Counted from the first letter of the stretch, positions 1 through 13,058 are shown. The stretch is 64,000 bases of DNA from Chrysopilus asiliformis (GCA_964034945.1 OZ035962.1:26905530-26969529), one strand, 5' to 3'. The notes: generated by a model from the letters alone, not told the origin. Made by a program: numbers and translations.

Positions 1-1378
1 GAAATGATTGTCAAAGAAGTGAACACAAAACGTTAGCACGCAAAATGATATGTTTACCGTTATTTTATTGACATTCGTTTTACATCTAGAACACGACGTG
101 AGGTGATATTTTATAAACTTTACTCCTTCCGCAAAAAGGAGTTACCTGGTGTTCTTTTCTTTAAGAATTTACCTCTAGTTGTAGAGTTTTTCGCCCATTA
201 GTTGACATTCGCTAAATATATAACAGTATTATACTTAAGTATTATATTGTTAAAAGAAAAAAACCGAATAATGTTTCGTGACTTCATCAAATTAAGCGAA
301 ACGAAGTAAATTTAGTTTCTTCCTTAGAACCTTTTCTATGTCACGTCACAACTGTTTTTCTTCTATATTTAATTCATTTTGCAACGGTGTCGGGCCGATT
401 AAATCGCTCACGATTATTTAGATTTTCATGAAACTTAAACGCCTAGCCGGTTAAAAGTCCTTAATTTAAAATAAATATTCACGTGAATTGGTTTTTTTGA
501 AATAGCTGTTGTGGTTTTTGAGAAACGCTCACACCGATTTACCAGCGCTGTCTGTTACCAACGTATTCTCGGTTAAGCAAAACAAAAACAATGTGCAAAT
601 TGTTAAATGTCTAATTAGAATAACATTGTTCAAATAATAGTATTTAAGTGGTAATTATAATAATTAAGGAAAAGCAAATATTTTCACTTGTAACAAAGTA
701 TAATTCGCTTGTCTCTAAGTGAAACCGTTCTACTTTTCCTATTGCCAAGTGAAATTTTTATGTTCCATTATACTCAATGGCTACATCGCCCGAAGGATTA
801 AATGAGGTCAAAGTAATTGTAGACGGTATAATATCACACATGTACACATGTATGATATTAAAAAGATTTGAATCTCTTGTGTCGGAATTATGCTTTTCAC
901 ACATTTTGTTAGCTATTTACCATTTCTAGTTCCCAAAATTCTGTCGAATAATGGCAAATGGCTGTTGAATAAGATATGTATATGGATATGATTATGATAC
1001 CATAGAGTTGATAAAATTAGAATACCATTCAACTGTCTATACCTTACGTATAGTGATATAAAGGACACAAAAATGAAAGTAGAAATTAGGTGTTTATTGA
1101 TTTTTCGATAAGGGAAGTGTCTCATCAAGAGCAAAATAACGACAATGTGAGTCAATCACCTTTTAGAATCATTGTCGGCTATCGTTTTCATAAATTATTA
1201 TCGAATTTTCGTATAACGTAGATATTTTAATATAATCAAAGGGGATTTGGGGTATAGAAACTGATAAATTAGCCCATTTTGTAATTTGTTCATAAAAGTG
1301 TATTAAGTTAATGACACATTAAAACATTTTAAATTAAACATAAGAAAAGCAAAAATTACCCGGGGGCCAATCGTCAAA
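1..1378. other. Intergenic, no gene seen
   Basis: AT-rich sequence with no exon I can support; the open frames are short and of low complexity. A small imperfect palindrome lies near 830-861 around the sequence ACATGTACACATGT. Nothing else is recognisable up to the Helitron-like insertion at 1379. Confidence 0.5.
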
Positions 1379-1707
1379 TCATACTAATATATAAAAATGA
1401 GTTGGTGTCTGTCTGTCTGTCTGTTCCTCTTTCACGCAAAAACGGCTGAACCGATTAACTTGAAATTTGACATAAGTGTCTGTGGTAGTTCTGGTTCCAA
1501 CATAGGTATACGGAAAAGTAGCGCAAGGGGTGGGGGGAGTAAGGGGAGGGGGTAAAGTGATCTCGAAACTTAGCTCTTCCTCTATGTCACCCTTTCGCGG
1601 GGAAACTACCGATCCGATTGGCCCGAAGTTTAGCTCCAACATAGCCCATCAAAAAAAAAAAAAAAATTGAAAGAACTTAACCCGATACCGACGGGTATGC
1701 AAGCTAG
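1379..1707 (+). mobile_element. Non-autonomous Helitron-like element, copy 1
   Basis: It begins with TC after an A (1378) and ends with CTAG before a T (1708), matching Helitron insertion between A and T. A short hairpin (ACCCG, 7-base loop, CGGGT) lies a few bases before the CTAG end. The body has a GTCT microsatellite near the 5' end and the motif ACGGCTGAACCGATTAAC. There are no TIRs and no coding capacity. A second copy of the same length (329 bp) is at 23963-24291. The open frame on the opposite strand is incidental. Confidence 0.72.
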
Positions 1708-2922
1708 TACTTTATATGAGAGCATACCGAGTTTTTATAGAAAATTTTCCATTTGTAGGGGGGAGGGGTAAGGAGTGGATTTTGATTTGTTTTTTTCATA
1801 GTTTTAGCCATAGCTTATAGGGAAAGATCCTTTAATGTGCGGAAAAGTTTTGTAAAATCATATTCTCATTACTATGTAATTTGTATGGAAGGAATGGTAC
1901 GATTTTGCCCGTTTATATCTGACACTTTATTCCGCGAATTTGTTTTTGTAACATTAAACCGTTGACATTACGATACAAAATTTTGAAATTTATGCGAGAA
2001 AGACGTATAAACCGGAATTTTTTCATACAAAATCGCCGAAAAAAATTCAAATTTTGACAACTTTTGCTAAATTAATTTATTCTGCGATAAATAAACGAAA
2101 TTCGCAAAAACCATTCTGAATAAATTTAATGAAAATTCATGAAAAAAAATAAACTTAGGCCCCGACAACTAAAAAGAAAATTAAACAAAGAAAATCAGAT
2201 TTTCAAATATCAGTTAATTTGTAAAAATACAAAAATATTCTGCGATGTTGGAAATTTGCTATACACTTTTCGGTTCTTCAAACGAATGGTTAATGAAAGA
2301 ACTTCATGCAGTCATAAAATTTAAAACAATATTCCACAAGTATTAAAATGGGTACAACAATAATGGTGATAATAATATTTATTCCTTATATACGAGTATG
2401 TACGTAATATAAAATTTTATAGTCCGTTTAAGCTTTTTTGTGCATCGTTCGATCGAAATAATTTATAATGTCGAATGAAAAACCGTTACAACTGGGTATA
2501 TGTATCGATGACGGCAACCAGAACGATATATCTACAAGTGTGGATGTTTTTATAAACATAATGAAGAACCTCAGAAGACCATAATTTTTTTTATCAAATA
2601 TTCTGTATGCTTTCCATGGTCCATCCGTATCGAGAAAATGTAATCGACATATACAATATTGGTAAATATCCTTTTGTTATATGATGCTCATGGCTGAGTA
2701 CCTACGCATAATAATGTCACATTGTTATGTGTGTAGATAATTTAGTTTGTTTGTTCTTCTTACAAGTAAACTTTATGTCATATAATGTTTTATGTATACA
2801 TTTTTTTTTCATATAAATATTTTTTTTATATATTATTATATACGAGTATATTGTATGTACATGTTGTATATATCTAAATATACGATAAATAAAACAAAAA
2901 ACTAAACATATTAGGCTTCCGA
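1708..2922. other. Intergenic, repeat-derived stretch downstream of the GPCR
   Basis: No gene seen. About 1740-1920 resembles 21100-21400 (shared phrases about a G-rich stretch followed by GGAATGGTACGATTT). About 2035-2130 resembles 50800-50890 (shared CAAATTTTGACAACTTTTGC). These are old interspersed repeats. The part nearest 2922 is probably 3' UTR of the minus-strand receptor; a possible AATAAA on the minus strand lies near 2372. Confidence 0.4.
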
Positions 2923-5900
2923 TCATAATTCATGTATGTCCCGCTTACTCCAGTGTCCGTGGCTGTTTCCGGATCTTTGTGGGCTAGTATATGAATACAT
3001 GTTATATCCTGGAATAATATGGACCCGCACATCGGCCGTTGGGCGGCAACCATCCGTGCGAGTTCTTCTCGATACGGAAACAGTTGTTTTACAGCAACAA
3101 TAGTGAAATAGACTGACATATGCGTTTCGGAAATGGCGATTTGTTATGCAATAGATGACATTGTGAAAACAAGATTTACTTAATCCAACCCATGCCGTGT
3201 TATAGAATACACTATCTGATATATCTGTTGTTGATTCATACGCCAATACAATACCAAAAGGCAACCAAAATCCAACAAATATAATATAACTGTAGAAATT
3301 CGTTCGTGCCAATGATAAATCCCACGTATAATTCTGATTCGGTTTGAAATTTGGTGAATTCATGAATCGTTTAACATCCACAATGATTTTCACATGTGTA
3401 TAAAATGTTAGTAATAGTGGCAATAGTATAAATATTGCCACTATTGACGCTTGATACGGAAGAATTCCATTCATTTCACGTGTGCAATAATCAAAACTGA
3501 TTGGTATTACAAACTGAAGACCAGACGATATGCTCGCAATGAACCAAATCATCAGAAGAATTGTTGTCGTCCTCGTTCGATTGAACCATGATCTACTACG
3601 ATCCTGCGGTGTACACAAACGGTTGTAGTTCTCTATTCCCGTTGCCTGCAAGAACAATAAGTATACACGTTTAGTAAGAAAAAAATTATCCTGAGTTTAT
3701 CAACATAGACACATTTAAAGCCACAAGCTATACATTTAACCATATGGACGGCTTCTATTTCCATATTTTGGTAATAAAATCACGTTTAAAGCTTAACATT
3801 TGGTGCAGGCGCCTATTTGTTATTTTTAATTTTATTTTCAAGAATATTTATTTATTCCGAAACTTGTTTTATATATCACAAAAACATATATATTAATAAA
3901 GTACACGCTCGATATAGTGAACTCAAAAAAATCAAGGCTGGTCACTATACTGAGCGTACTAAAATATATGTATAATAATTACTAATAAATTTTTACTTTA
4001 TATTTAATTGAAGAATCATAAGAAGCATAAAAACTGGATAAGTGAGCCCAGTAAAGATAAAATCCTTTTTTTAAACTTAACCACCTCATGCAGGGCATGT
4101 TTTCTGCCAAAAAAAAACATGCTTTCTTTGGTTTTTTTAAATACAAATACATCGATTTGCGAGTCCAGCTTATACAAGTTTTACTGTGTAAGCGAATTTC
4201 TCGACATCAACCAAATGTCACAGGAAACAATCCCGTTAATTTCATTTTATCACAAAAAGCCCAGCACCCTTTAGTTGTAAGTTTTGGTCACAATTTCGAG
4301 TCGTGAGAAAGTATTTATTTACTATTTTTTATGTCGAAAAAATGATGGACACTATATCGAATGTCCACTATGTGAGGTGTTCACTATATCGGGGGTGTAC
4401 TGTATTTTGTTTAATTTTTTTTTTGCAAATTGTTATCAACACACTATGAATTCTAACTGCTACAGAGCTGAATTCTTTTTGTTAGTCCTTTTCTTTTCAA
4501 GTGTTTTCGAAAAGTTGTAGAACACCATTGGGCTAGCTGAAAGGAGCCTATTTCGCTGGACTAATTTTTAATTGGCTACGACATGTTTTAGTACCTATAA
4601 TTAAACATTTATAAAAAAAAAGATAATTCGCTCACATTGCTCAAGTTAATGGCCGACATCAAGGTGTAAAACTGATAAATTATTGAAAATTCAACATTAA
4701 AATAAACAAACATTTAACTACTTTTGCACAACATTTAATATTTTTTTCAATTTTACTTTGATTGTAATTATTTTATTGGATAATTTAGGAATCATATTTA
4801 AAAGTGTGGTATTTTTTTTTACAAAAATTTCGGGTGAATTTCAGTGGTGAAAATTGAATTCATTTTGTGAAAATCTGGAAACATCGAATTGAAGCGCCTA
4901 GATGTCATGTCTTTTCTAAGTATTTACATACTAGCAATAGTTGCATTCCAATCTCACGTAAAAATTCCTTAAAAGTACTCCCGAGTACTAATAAATAGAC
5001 TTTTTCATTCTTATCAGTAATTGGGAGTACTTGAAAGTAATTTTTACATGAGATTGGAGCGCAACTAATAAGTAAAGTATGGAAATTTTAGTGGGAAACT
5101 TGAAAAGTTTATACCAAAATAAAGGGTTAAAAAATTGTAATTTTGAAAGTTGTTTGCATCAAAATATTGCACTTGGATTAAAAAAAAATTAATACATTTT
5201 TAGGCGAATGACCGACATCAAGGAACTCAACATAGAAGTAGCAGCAGTAATAGCGTAAATAAAAAGTATGACATTAAATGCAAAAAGATTTTTTTTTACA
5301 TATATTTAATAGGTGCATCATATAACCATTTTTGTACAAGTATAACAGTAAGATTTTTTAATTTTCGGTACACTTAAAAACTTTTGATGCTTTTAACATC
5401 TTGTAGAAGTGTTTTTATTCGATTCTACTTACTGCCAACGAAAGGACACTGACAAGAAACGAACAGGCAGCAAAAAACCACTGAAAATTACAAACAGCCA
5501 GCGAATCGTCTATTCCAGCTAAAAGAACAATCGTTGAAGCAGGAATCAATATGCTTGTTACTAATAGATCCGCTAGCGCTACATTCACTATAAATGCATT
5601 TCCTGAAATCAGAATAATTTCATAGTAATAATTATTATAATTCAAACTTTACTTTTGTTTACGCGTTTATCGCAAGCGATCATATATTCTAGCCCTGTCC
5701 AACTCGTGACGCACCGTGTAAAATTTTGCGGCCCGCGAGATTCGTCACGATTTCACAAAATATGTTTATTTTGTGTATTATGTTTGTTTTTAGTGCAAAA
5801 AAATGTCAGTAAAAACTATCACAGAGTTTGAAGCCCTCGCTTAAAATTTTTGTTGCAAAATTTGGACGAATTTAATGATTTTATATGGATATTAATATTT

Positions 5901-7470
5901 ACCAAGAATTTATTGAGCAAATTGAAATATTTTTTAATTCTTAACATTTATAATTTGAAAGAATAGCTTTCTTGAAGCATTAAAAGACTGATTTTCTTTC
6001 AAATTGTCATTTTCAAACAGCCATAATTTTGGACACATTCTGTGCTAGTGCAATATAGGCTCCGTGTCTTATTTATACAATTTTTGGATATTTTTCGTCA
6101 TTTTAAACACGATTTTTAGTTGAGGAAAAACTGCAAAATTTCATGAGCAAGTCAGTTAAAATCGTAACTCTCCAAAGTTTTTTTTATCCAGACAATTTTT
6201 ATTAAAATCCTAAGGTTAAGCCTAGTACGCAGTTCGAGTAAAATGAAATTTTAACGCGGTATCCAAATTGGCACATTAAAACCGAAGTAAAAACTGTTTG
6301 TGGAGAAAAAACATTGACAGCCGAGCACACACAATTAAAAAACCACACTCGTTAAGAAAACTGGAAACAGAACCTCTATTATTTTCATCTGTCAAATTTT
6401 TACCTCGAATTTAATGTACCAGTTAAAATGCTGGTAAAATCAAGTGGAGACTTTCTACGCCATCTAGTGAGGCAACATTGCAACATGAGTTTTTCACATC
6501 ATTTTACCAGCGAACTGCGTACCGCTTGGTAAAATTTCTGGGGTTAAATTTTAGCTCAGTGTTAAATTTGTATAGGAAATTTCATTTTACTCGAACTGCG
6601 TACTAGGCTTTATAGTTAAGAAATTTCGTAGTTTTTATAATCGGTAAGACATGGATAAATCGAACAAAAACGCAAAAAGTGAATAGGGGAAAGAGGCAGT
6701 TTCATACAAAATGTTTCTGCGTCAGTTTAAAAACTCATTATGTAAAGGCGACAGAACTTTTTTTGCTGCATATACTCGTAAGTATTCAAAGTGGTAATTA
6801 AACCTTTCATCCCACATGATGCTTAGAAACAATTTTTATGATATTATTATTATGTTTTAATTTATTCAAATTTTAAAATTCTAAAAATCTCTCAATTCTT
6901 TTTCTACTGTCTCTACGTTTTTGTTTTATTCACTTCAAGTGAAACTTGATGACTGTTTTTTTTATAACTTTTAAACAAAAACCTACACAATACTTGATTA
7001 AAAATCTATTTTTAAATGCCATTTTAACGGGCACCTTAACAAATATAATTAGGCTAAAAATAATTAAATCTAAGGGAATTTCAAAAATTTGAATGACTCA
7101 AATTAAAAAATCACTATATTCTACGTTATAATAATTCTCTAGTTATTATTAAAAAAATATATTGAAAATTTGTTAGTAAAAAAAATATTCACAAAAAAAT
7201 TCTCATTGACTAAAACTTACCTGCTCTTTTTAGATGATCCTCAATCATCACAGATGAAATCATAAAAACATTTCCAATGCTTCCTATAACCGACAAACAG
7301 GATAGCAACAAAAGTCTCGCCATCCTTGACCATTCCAATGTGAGGGTTACAGGTGAGGTGGTTCTATTTTTATTGCTAACTACTGATAAAGCTGTTGCTA
7401 AAATTGAATCCATACCACTATTGACCACCGACTGACCACCGACATGGGGGAGTGTTACTGTAGTATTCAT
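2923..7470 (-). CDS. Class A (rhodopsin-like) orphan G-protein-coupled receptor, three exons
   Basis: CDS exons on the minus strand are 7470-7221, 5602-5433 and 3645-2923, joined in phase 1 and phase 0 at GT-AG sites; the product is about 380 residues. Seven membrane segments can be read. TM1 has SIGN with the conserved Asn. TM2 has the LAxxD motif as LADLL. TM3 follows a Cys that can pair with the Cys in extracellular loop 2 (FDYCTR). TM4 has a Trp, TM5 a Pro, TM6 FWLPF. TM7 ends in an NxxIY motif. The DRY box after TM3 reads ENY (TGIENYNRLC), and NPxxY lacks its Pro. The N-terminus has several Ser/Thr and N-glycosylation sequons (NTT, NRT). The C-terminal tail has a CCC cluster that could be palmitoylated. 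An acceptor just upstream of the ATG (about 7503-7511) indicates a 5' UTR intron. The ligand is not predictable. It resembles insect orphan receptors distantly related to melatonin or Tre1/moody types, but I cannot name the orthologue. Confidence 0.88.
3899..4402. mobile_element. Tc1/mariner (pogo-like) MITE in GPCR intron 2
   Basis: The ends are inverted repeats: left AAGTACACGCTCGATATAG, right (reverse complement) CAGTACACCCCCGATATAG, continuing through GTGAAC. TA flanks both ends (3897-3898, 4403-4404). Length is 504 bp. Internal copies of CACTATAT-type sequence occur near both ends. The open frames inside (4008-4274, 4284-4520) show no transposase motif I recognise. Confidence 0.65.
4940..5065. 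mobile_element. Short TIR element (MITE) in GPCR intron 2
   Basis: A 126-bp near-palindrome with arms of about 45 bp that start GTTGCATTCCAATCTCACG on the left and, as reverse complement, GTTGCGCTCCAATCTCATG on the right. TA flanks both sides, which suits a Tc1/mariner-type insertion. No coding capacity. Confidence 0.6.
5680..5760. repeat. Solo end of a hAT-like element in GPCR intron 1
   Basis: The stretch CCCTGTCCAACTCG followed by GCGGCCCGCGAG is the style of hAT ends that begin with a form of GTCCAAC and then GCGGCCCGCG (compare the element at 16271-17085). I did not find a matching second end, so it is probably a fragment. Confidence 0.3.
6219..6609 (+). mobile_element. Harbinger-type MITE, family B, copy 1 (GPCR intron 1)
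   Basis: Its TIRs begin AGCCTAGTACGCAGTTCGAG and end with the exact inverse; about 35 bp match. It is flanked by TTA on both sides (6216-6218 and 6610-6612), the 3-bp TSD of PIF/Harbinger elements. Length is 391 bp. The interior carries further copies of TACGCAGTTCG and no transposase. Other copies are at 18697-19079, 19083-19465 (both inverted relative to this one) and 36116-36510. Confidence 0.8.
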
Positions 7471-9065
7471 GGTAATACTATTTATTTGTTTTTTTATGTC
7501 CTGAAATACCTGAAATGGGAAATTGTAAGTATTTACTTATGTAAAATTTCTTACGCCATAATTAATGTTTGATAACATTTTTTGTTCTTAAGTATTTAAA
7601 AAAATTAATAAAAAGTTTGAAAACATTTGAAAACTAACGGTAAGATTTAGTCTTCTTTCTCCGCATGCCTGCCTATTGTCAAATTTTAGCTTTTATGTGA
7701 AAAGGTAACCTTTTATGTGAAAAGGTCGTTATCAACTTACTTTTCGACATTTCACAAAAAAATCATTTCACAAAAAATCACTTTAATGGGTTCTGAATTG
7801 TTTTCCTTCAATATTTTCTATTAAAAGATTTCCAATGGCGGAACAGACAAATGGAAAGATTGAGATCTCTCTGTACGCTTTTTTTTTGAATATTTAAATG
7901 GAATCCTACAATCCTTTCATTTTTCCATAGGCTTTAAACAGAATACCAAATAAATCGCTAACGTGAATTAAAGCCTTTTCAAGTTATTGGAACGACTTAC
8001 ATTAACGTATGGAAGTTTTCTTGAGTGAATAGCCAACACTGCGGTTACCTTAAAATAACTGTGCCAAGAGGACGAAACGACGTCGACAACAGGGATAACA
8101 GCAACGGTGGCAAGTATATCACTAGGAGGCGAATTAATAGGGTGTTACGGCAAAGTCATTCACTTAAGAGACTAATTGAATATCATTCCAGTCACCCATA
8201 AAGGAGGACCACCCGGTCTGCGAGTTCCTGGAAATAACAACAGGTGGTTTCTGGTTGACATTCAAATAACAACGGGAATATTGGGACAGCCTGAGTAAAT
8301 AATGTCAAATAAGGAGCATTGATGTTAATACCTACGATACAGTCGACATGTTAGCAAATGTACAGGTGCTAAATTGGAATTCTGCCCATATTTAGATTCC
8401 CTAATACCATCTCAAGAATGATCAGCCCTTCATAGTTTGTCATGCTATATTGAAATGACTTTCTGAACGAGTATTAGTTTGTCGATTCTGTCAGTTATAT
8501 GAAAACGATGCTATAAATAGCGATAAATGATTTATGAGTAAACAGATCCAAGTTTAAATAATATTATTTGTTACGAGCAAGAAATACTATTGAGTGCGTC
8601 TGTGCCTGTGATAGTAACCGACATTTGCGAAGGGTTGGTCTAATATTAATTGTTTATCCTTTACGTGGCTATTTATCCTTTACATGGCAACTAGACAAGG
8701 ACGGATGTGGATGCAGCTAGAAAGACTTTTTTTTTTAATTATTAATTACTATAATATTAGATTAAAGCAGAAGAAATAATCAAGTGAAAATCATTTTGAA
8801 TTTTAGATATTTAATTAAATGCAGGAAGAGTTTTAACTGCTGAAGAGAAAAGGCAACGGAATGATAAAAAACCTTGAAGAGATTTATGGTCAATCGAAAA
8901 AGCCGTCAAATTTGAAATTTCCACCATGCAGTAGGGGGAAAGTAAATACAAGTTCGCATGTAAAAAAAAATCGATCACAATGGTACCCAATGGTTAAACT
9001 ACCTCACAGGTATTCTCTTTTCCATTTTTTTAAATTTAGACGTTTATATTTACTTTAAGTTTTTT
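7471..9065. other. Region upstream of the GPCR; 5' UTR and promoter not resolved
   Basis: No coding exon seen. A splice acceptor for the receptor's first coding exon lies near 7503-7511 on the minus strand, so at least one non-coding exon should lie at higher coordinates; I cannot place it. A direct duplication of CTTTTATGTGAAAAGGT occurs at about 7690-7727. The open frame at 8861-9058 has no recognisable features. Confidence 0.35.
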
Positions 9066-9257
9066 TTTTTGCAAATTTTCAATTAGACTTTTTGCCTTTC
9101 TTGGTTTTCAAAATGTCAAAACTGTGGTTCTGGTTTTTAAAATTTCAGAAATTTGGTTTTGGTTTCTAAAATTTTTGAAATTTGGTTTTGATTTCCGAAA
9201 ATTTCAATGGTTCTCAATGATTTTTAGTTTGGTTCAAAAAACCGGTTTGCATCTCTG
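9066..9257 (-). mobile_element. Degraded hAT MITE, family M copy 2
   Basis: The right end reads GGTTTGCATCTCTG, the inverse of the TIR (CAGAGATGCAAAC) of the intact 171-bp element at 58978-59148. The interior shares its repeated AATTTGGTTTTGGTTT-style composition. The opposite end has decayed and no TSD is visible. Confidence 0.5.
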
Positions 9258-10475
9258 TAATGATAAATTTGCTTAACTTTATCCACAAAAAAAATGTACT
9301 CAAATTTTTTTATAATATCAAATTTTGTTTGTGCAAAATAAAACAACCAAATTTTTTTCTCTAACTCTACATACGAAATATTAAGTGATAAATATTCCAT
9401 AACTAAAAAACATTGATCCATTAACTGCAATAAGATATTAATGGCCATAATTATTAAATTAATTGGAAATCAATCAGGAATTTGACCAAAAAGCTCTTCA
9501 ATCGTGCATACCACAGAGCAGTGAAGTGAAAATTACGGAAGAATATTGAAGCGTCGATGTAAATGTCAAGAATCCAGAGACGAAAATTCGAAGTTTTCCC
9601 TTATTTTCCTTTACACTTCAGTCAGTCCTTATGGGCATCAAAGAGTAAGGGTCATTACCATTTTATCGATTTTCCACTGAAAACAAAAAAATAATATAAA
9701 AAAACCAACAGGACACGAAGGAAGGAAGAAAATTAAGGAAAAAACACTGAGCGAGTGAAATAACCTACGGCTCGGCGGCCAGTGCCTAAAGTCTCGTTTT
9801 CTCAGCTCCTTTCATTGGAAAAACGTGTTCTCCGCCTGTGTACGCACATTTCATACGAAAAAGCTTTAGGATATTCTTAGATAAAGAACCGTACCTACGC
9901 ATGTATGAAAATCAAACAGTCGAATCCCATTCCCCACGTGGAGTCAAAAAATTGATGATAAAATTACACGTTGAGCCGCTGACTATAAGATAACTTCTAA
10001 GGATTAATAAGGATGGATAAAGAAGGATGAGCCAAGTATTAAAAAAAATCTATACAAAATGAGAACGGAAATTCTTTTTTATTATTTTATTTACATAAAA
10101 ATTGTTAAAGCAATATTAAAGTCTTAATTGCCTTAATTCAGTCCTTTGTGGAATTCAATTAAAGAATATTCTGCATATTCGCTTACCTCCCATAGATCTG
10201 GGGGCCTATTATGGAAAACGATCGTAATCGTAACGATTTTTCGATCCCAAAAATTCAAATTTGAAATGAACAGAACCACTATCTTGTTCGGTTCGGCCAT
10301 ATTTTTTTAAAAATGGGTTTTTTTTCGTTCGGTTCAGTCGTCTTTTTTCAGAGTGGTTCATAATATGGTTTAGTTCTTCCAAATTTCAATAGTTTTTGAC
10401 CAAATCGCCTGCTTATAAATAGTTCACATAGTCAAATTAAATATCTGAATGAATTACAATAAAGCCTGGGGGTCC
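9258..10475. other. Intergenic, no gene seen
   Basis: AT-rich with scattered low-complexity runs. Phrases such as CGATCGTAATCGTAACGATT near 10221 look like decayed transposon sequence, but I could not pair any ends. No coding signal. Confidence 0.4.
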
Positions 10476-10483
10476 ATTATGCT

Positions 10484-11650
10484 TAAGGCTCCCATCTATC
10501 CTGTATTTTACAGGTTTATCCTGTATTTTTGAGTGCAATCCTGTATTTTTTTTCTATCCTGTATTTTTCCTGTATTTTATTTTCGATCCTGTTTTTTTTT
10601 TTTTTCAAAAACCTGTATTTATCCTGTATTTGCCTGTATAACCGAGATTTAATGAGGAAAATATAGTATATCGTTCCTGTTTTGCTCAGACTAGCACAAA
10701 TGTTATGAACACTTATGCGGCAGTCACACAACGCTGTTTTGCCAGCGCTGCTAGCTGTTTGGCTGTTAGCAGCCATTTCAGCAGCACCGTGTGAACCCTG
10801 CTGCTACTAACAGCAGTAGCGCGATGATTTTAGCAGCGCTATTGAAGTAGAGACCGTTCTACTTTGCCAGCGCTACTAGGGATCACGTGACCCTGTTGCA
10901 TGGTTACTGAGCTGTCAAAAGTCTGATAAGTGGAAAAGTTTGGTTATTTTAAGTTGTTATTTTACGTTTATTCATTTAAATTTGTGTGTTACGTTTATTA
11001 TTTAAAAAATCGCCCAAATTCAAATGTCAAACGACGGTTTTGCTGTTTGCCAGCGCTACTAAGTTATAAATCGTGTGAACCCTCTCAGTACGCTGCCTGC
11101 TGTTGCTATTTGTCAGCGCTACTAACCCAATATCTAGCAGCGCTGGCAAAACAGCGTCGTGTGACTGCCGCATTAGGCACTCTACTCGTAGCGACTAGAG
11201 AATAAATAGCCTCTCGCAAGAAACAGTTCGTTTTGTGTGTCCGAATATAAATTTTATATTCAATTTATAAACTGAAACATTGAAATATTAAAAGCGATTC
11301 TCACGATCAAAACCAATATGAAACTATCTTGCTCGGAATTCTATGAATTCCTGACGTCGCAGCCTGAAATGCTTCGGAAAATAGCTTCTAAAGACAAATA
11401 CAACACGTGAGTTGATAATAAAACTCACGAAATTGACAATGACGACAAAAGCAATGATTTTACACTTAATCAATGATACAATAATAATTACATTCACAAG
11501 TGTATTGCATTTTGTATGTAAATTTTTTTCAAATAAATGACTTGGAACTGTACCCTGTATTTATCCTGTATTTTGAAAAATTTATACTGTAAAATCCTTA
11601 ATTTTCGCAGGTTTATCCTGTATTTTAGCCAAAATGAGATGGGAGCCTTA
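10484..11650. mobile_element. hAT element with 8-bp TSD ATTATGCT (contains a nested MITE)
   Basis: The 14-bp TIRs TAAGGCTCCCATCT and AGATGGGAGCCTTA are exact inverses and fit the hAT rule (T/C)A(A/G)NG. They are flanked by perfect 8-bp TSDs ATTATGCT (10476-10483 and 11651-11658). Both subterminal regions are packed with copies of TCCTGTATTT, as expected for transposase-binding repeats of hAT elements. Total length is 1167 bp, of which 457 bp belong to a second element inserted at 10716. No transposase domain is visible, so it is non-autonomous. Confidence 0.82.
10716..11172. mobile_element. Harbinger-type MITE nested inside the hAT element
   Basis: It starts TGCGGCAGTCACACAACGCT and ends with the inverse apart from a single mismatch (GTCGTGTGACTGCCGCA), with TIRs of about 38 bp. 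TTA flanks both ends (10713-10715, 11173-11175). The interior has many copies of GCCAGCGCTACTA or its inverse. It is more GC-rich than its host element. No ORF of interest. Confidence 0.75.
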
Positions 11651-11658
11651 ATTATGCT

Positions 11659-13058
11659 AGAAAAATAATTTAAACCAATTATAATTGATTTCTTTCTAGA
11701 TATATTTTGAGAAAATCTACTAAAATCAACATATATATGTTTATGTTACGTCATCAGATAGTTTGACACTCGTGTGTCATTCAAGATATTGCGAATTTAA
11801 TATTGCGAAAAGCTTTATGTCAACAATAGTTGGCATACGACGTCATTCAAGCTACATATATAAGTTGATGAGAACGGAACCGTAAGGCATATTATGCTGA
11901 TTGTTTACTTGCTAAATATGAATGTAACTGGGAAAAGATTGATGACAAGAATTCAATAGTATTTCAAACAATAACTTGACAAACGATTAAATACTCCGAA
12001 TATAAATTTGGTATTTGTATCATTTGTATTATAAATGATTTAGATGTCTTGAAGGATTTGCCATCTTTAGATAAAAGGAAAACAACTTTCTGCTAGTCAT
12101 CATATGACGTAACTAAAAATTTTAAGACATATCGTCTTATAGATTTCAATAAAATGAGCGAATTTTCGAAAAAAAACTGTATTTTTACTGTAGCTATGAC
12201 TCTCGACATTCTATCTAATGGAAGTGGAGTGTCATAGATAACTTAATCCATCTAGCAATAAGAAAGGTAACTTTTTTACATAATTAAACCCCATATGATA
12301 AAAAGCTGGGTAGAATATTGAAATTTTCTATACAAAGTCCCGAGAACTAATTTAGCAAGGATCCGTTTTTCGAAGGAATTGAGCTAGATACTTGAAATTT
12401 TTTACAGTTGCATTTCTAGTAAATAGCATGGCTAAGTTTTTAGGAAATAGCAAGTTTTTAAACATCGTATCAAAAAATTTATGAAGGCAAGGCGGGGTCT
12501 TGTTATGATTTCGATGTCTTCCAAATCTCTCAATTATCGCATTGGTAACTCAAGTAGCTTGTGTAAAAATCGATCATTTATTTGTGGAACAAAATAAAAA
12601 TTCTAAGAATTGAATAAAAGCGTTGGCTTCTAAATCTCATACCACACGTCAAAGTTTTGATGGAAAAGTTATAAAAAAAAAGTTTTTATCAAATATAATT
12701 CAACGTATAAGTGCTTATAGTTTGATATATTTATGTGACAAACTTTTTCTTAACACAATTTTCCATCAAATTTTTCTTAATCATGAATAATTTCCTGTCG
12801 AATTTTATTATAAGATTTTTGTACATCTTATTGAACCCATTATTTTCGGTATAAATTATACTTATATTTTTAATGGTTAAATGAAACTTGTGACTCACAC
12901 TTAAACAACACTGTATAAAAGATATTTTTTTCATTTTTGAAAAAAAAAAAAATAAATCTTTACAAAAACTTTGTTTTCCGAAAACTTTAACTTTGTTAAA
13001 TAAAATATAGTTTTCGCCAATCCTTATTTTCCCCATTTAATAACTTTTGGCAGCTATG
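11659..13058. other. Intergenic, no gene seen
   Basis: AT-rich. The 101-residue open frame at 12731-13036 (minus) is Lys/Asn/Phe-rich and looks like translated low-complexity sequence. No features I can support. Confidence 0.4.

Noticed and set aside
12731..13036. 101-residue minus-strand frame
   Set aside because: Lys/Asn/Phe-rich, no splice or domain support, and composition expected of AT-rich non-coding DNA.
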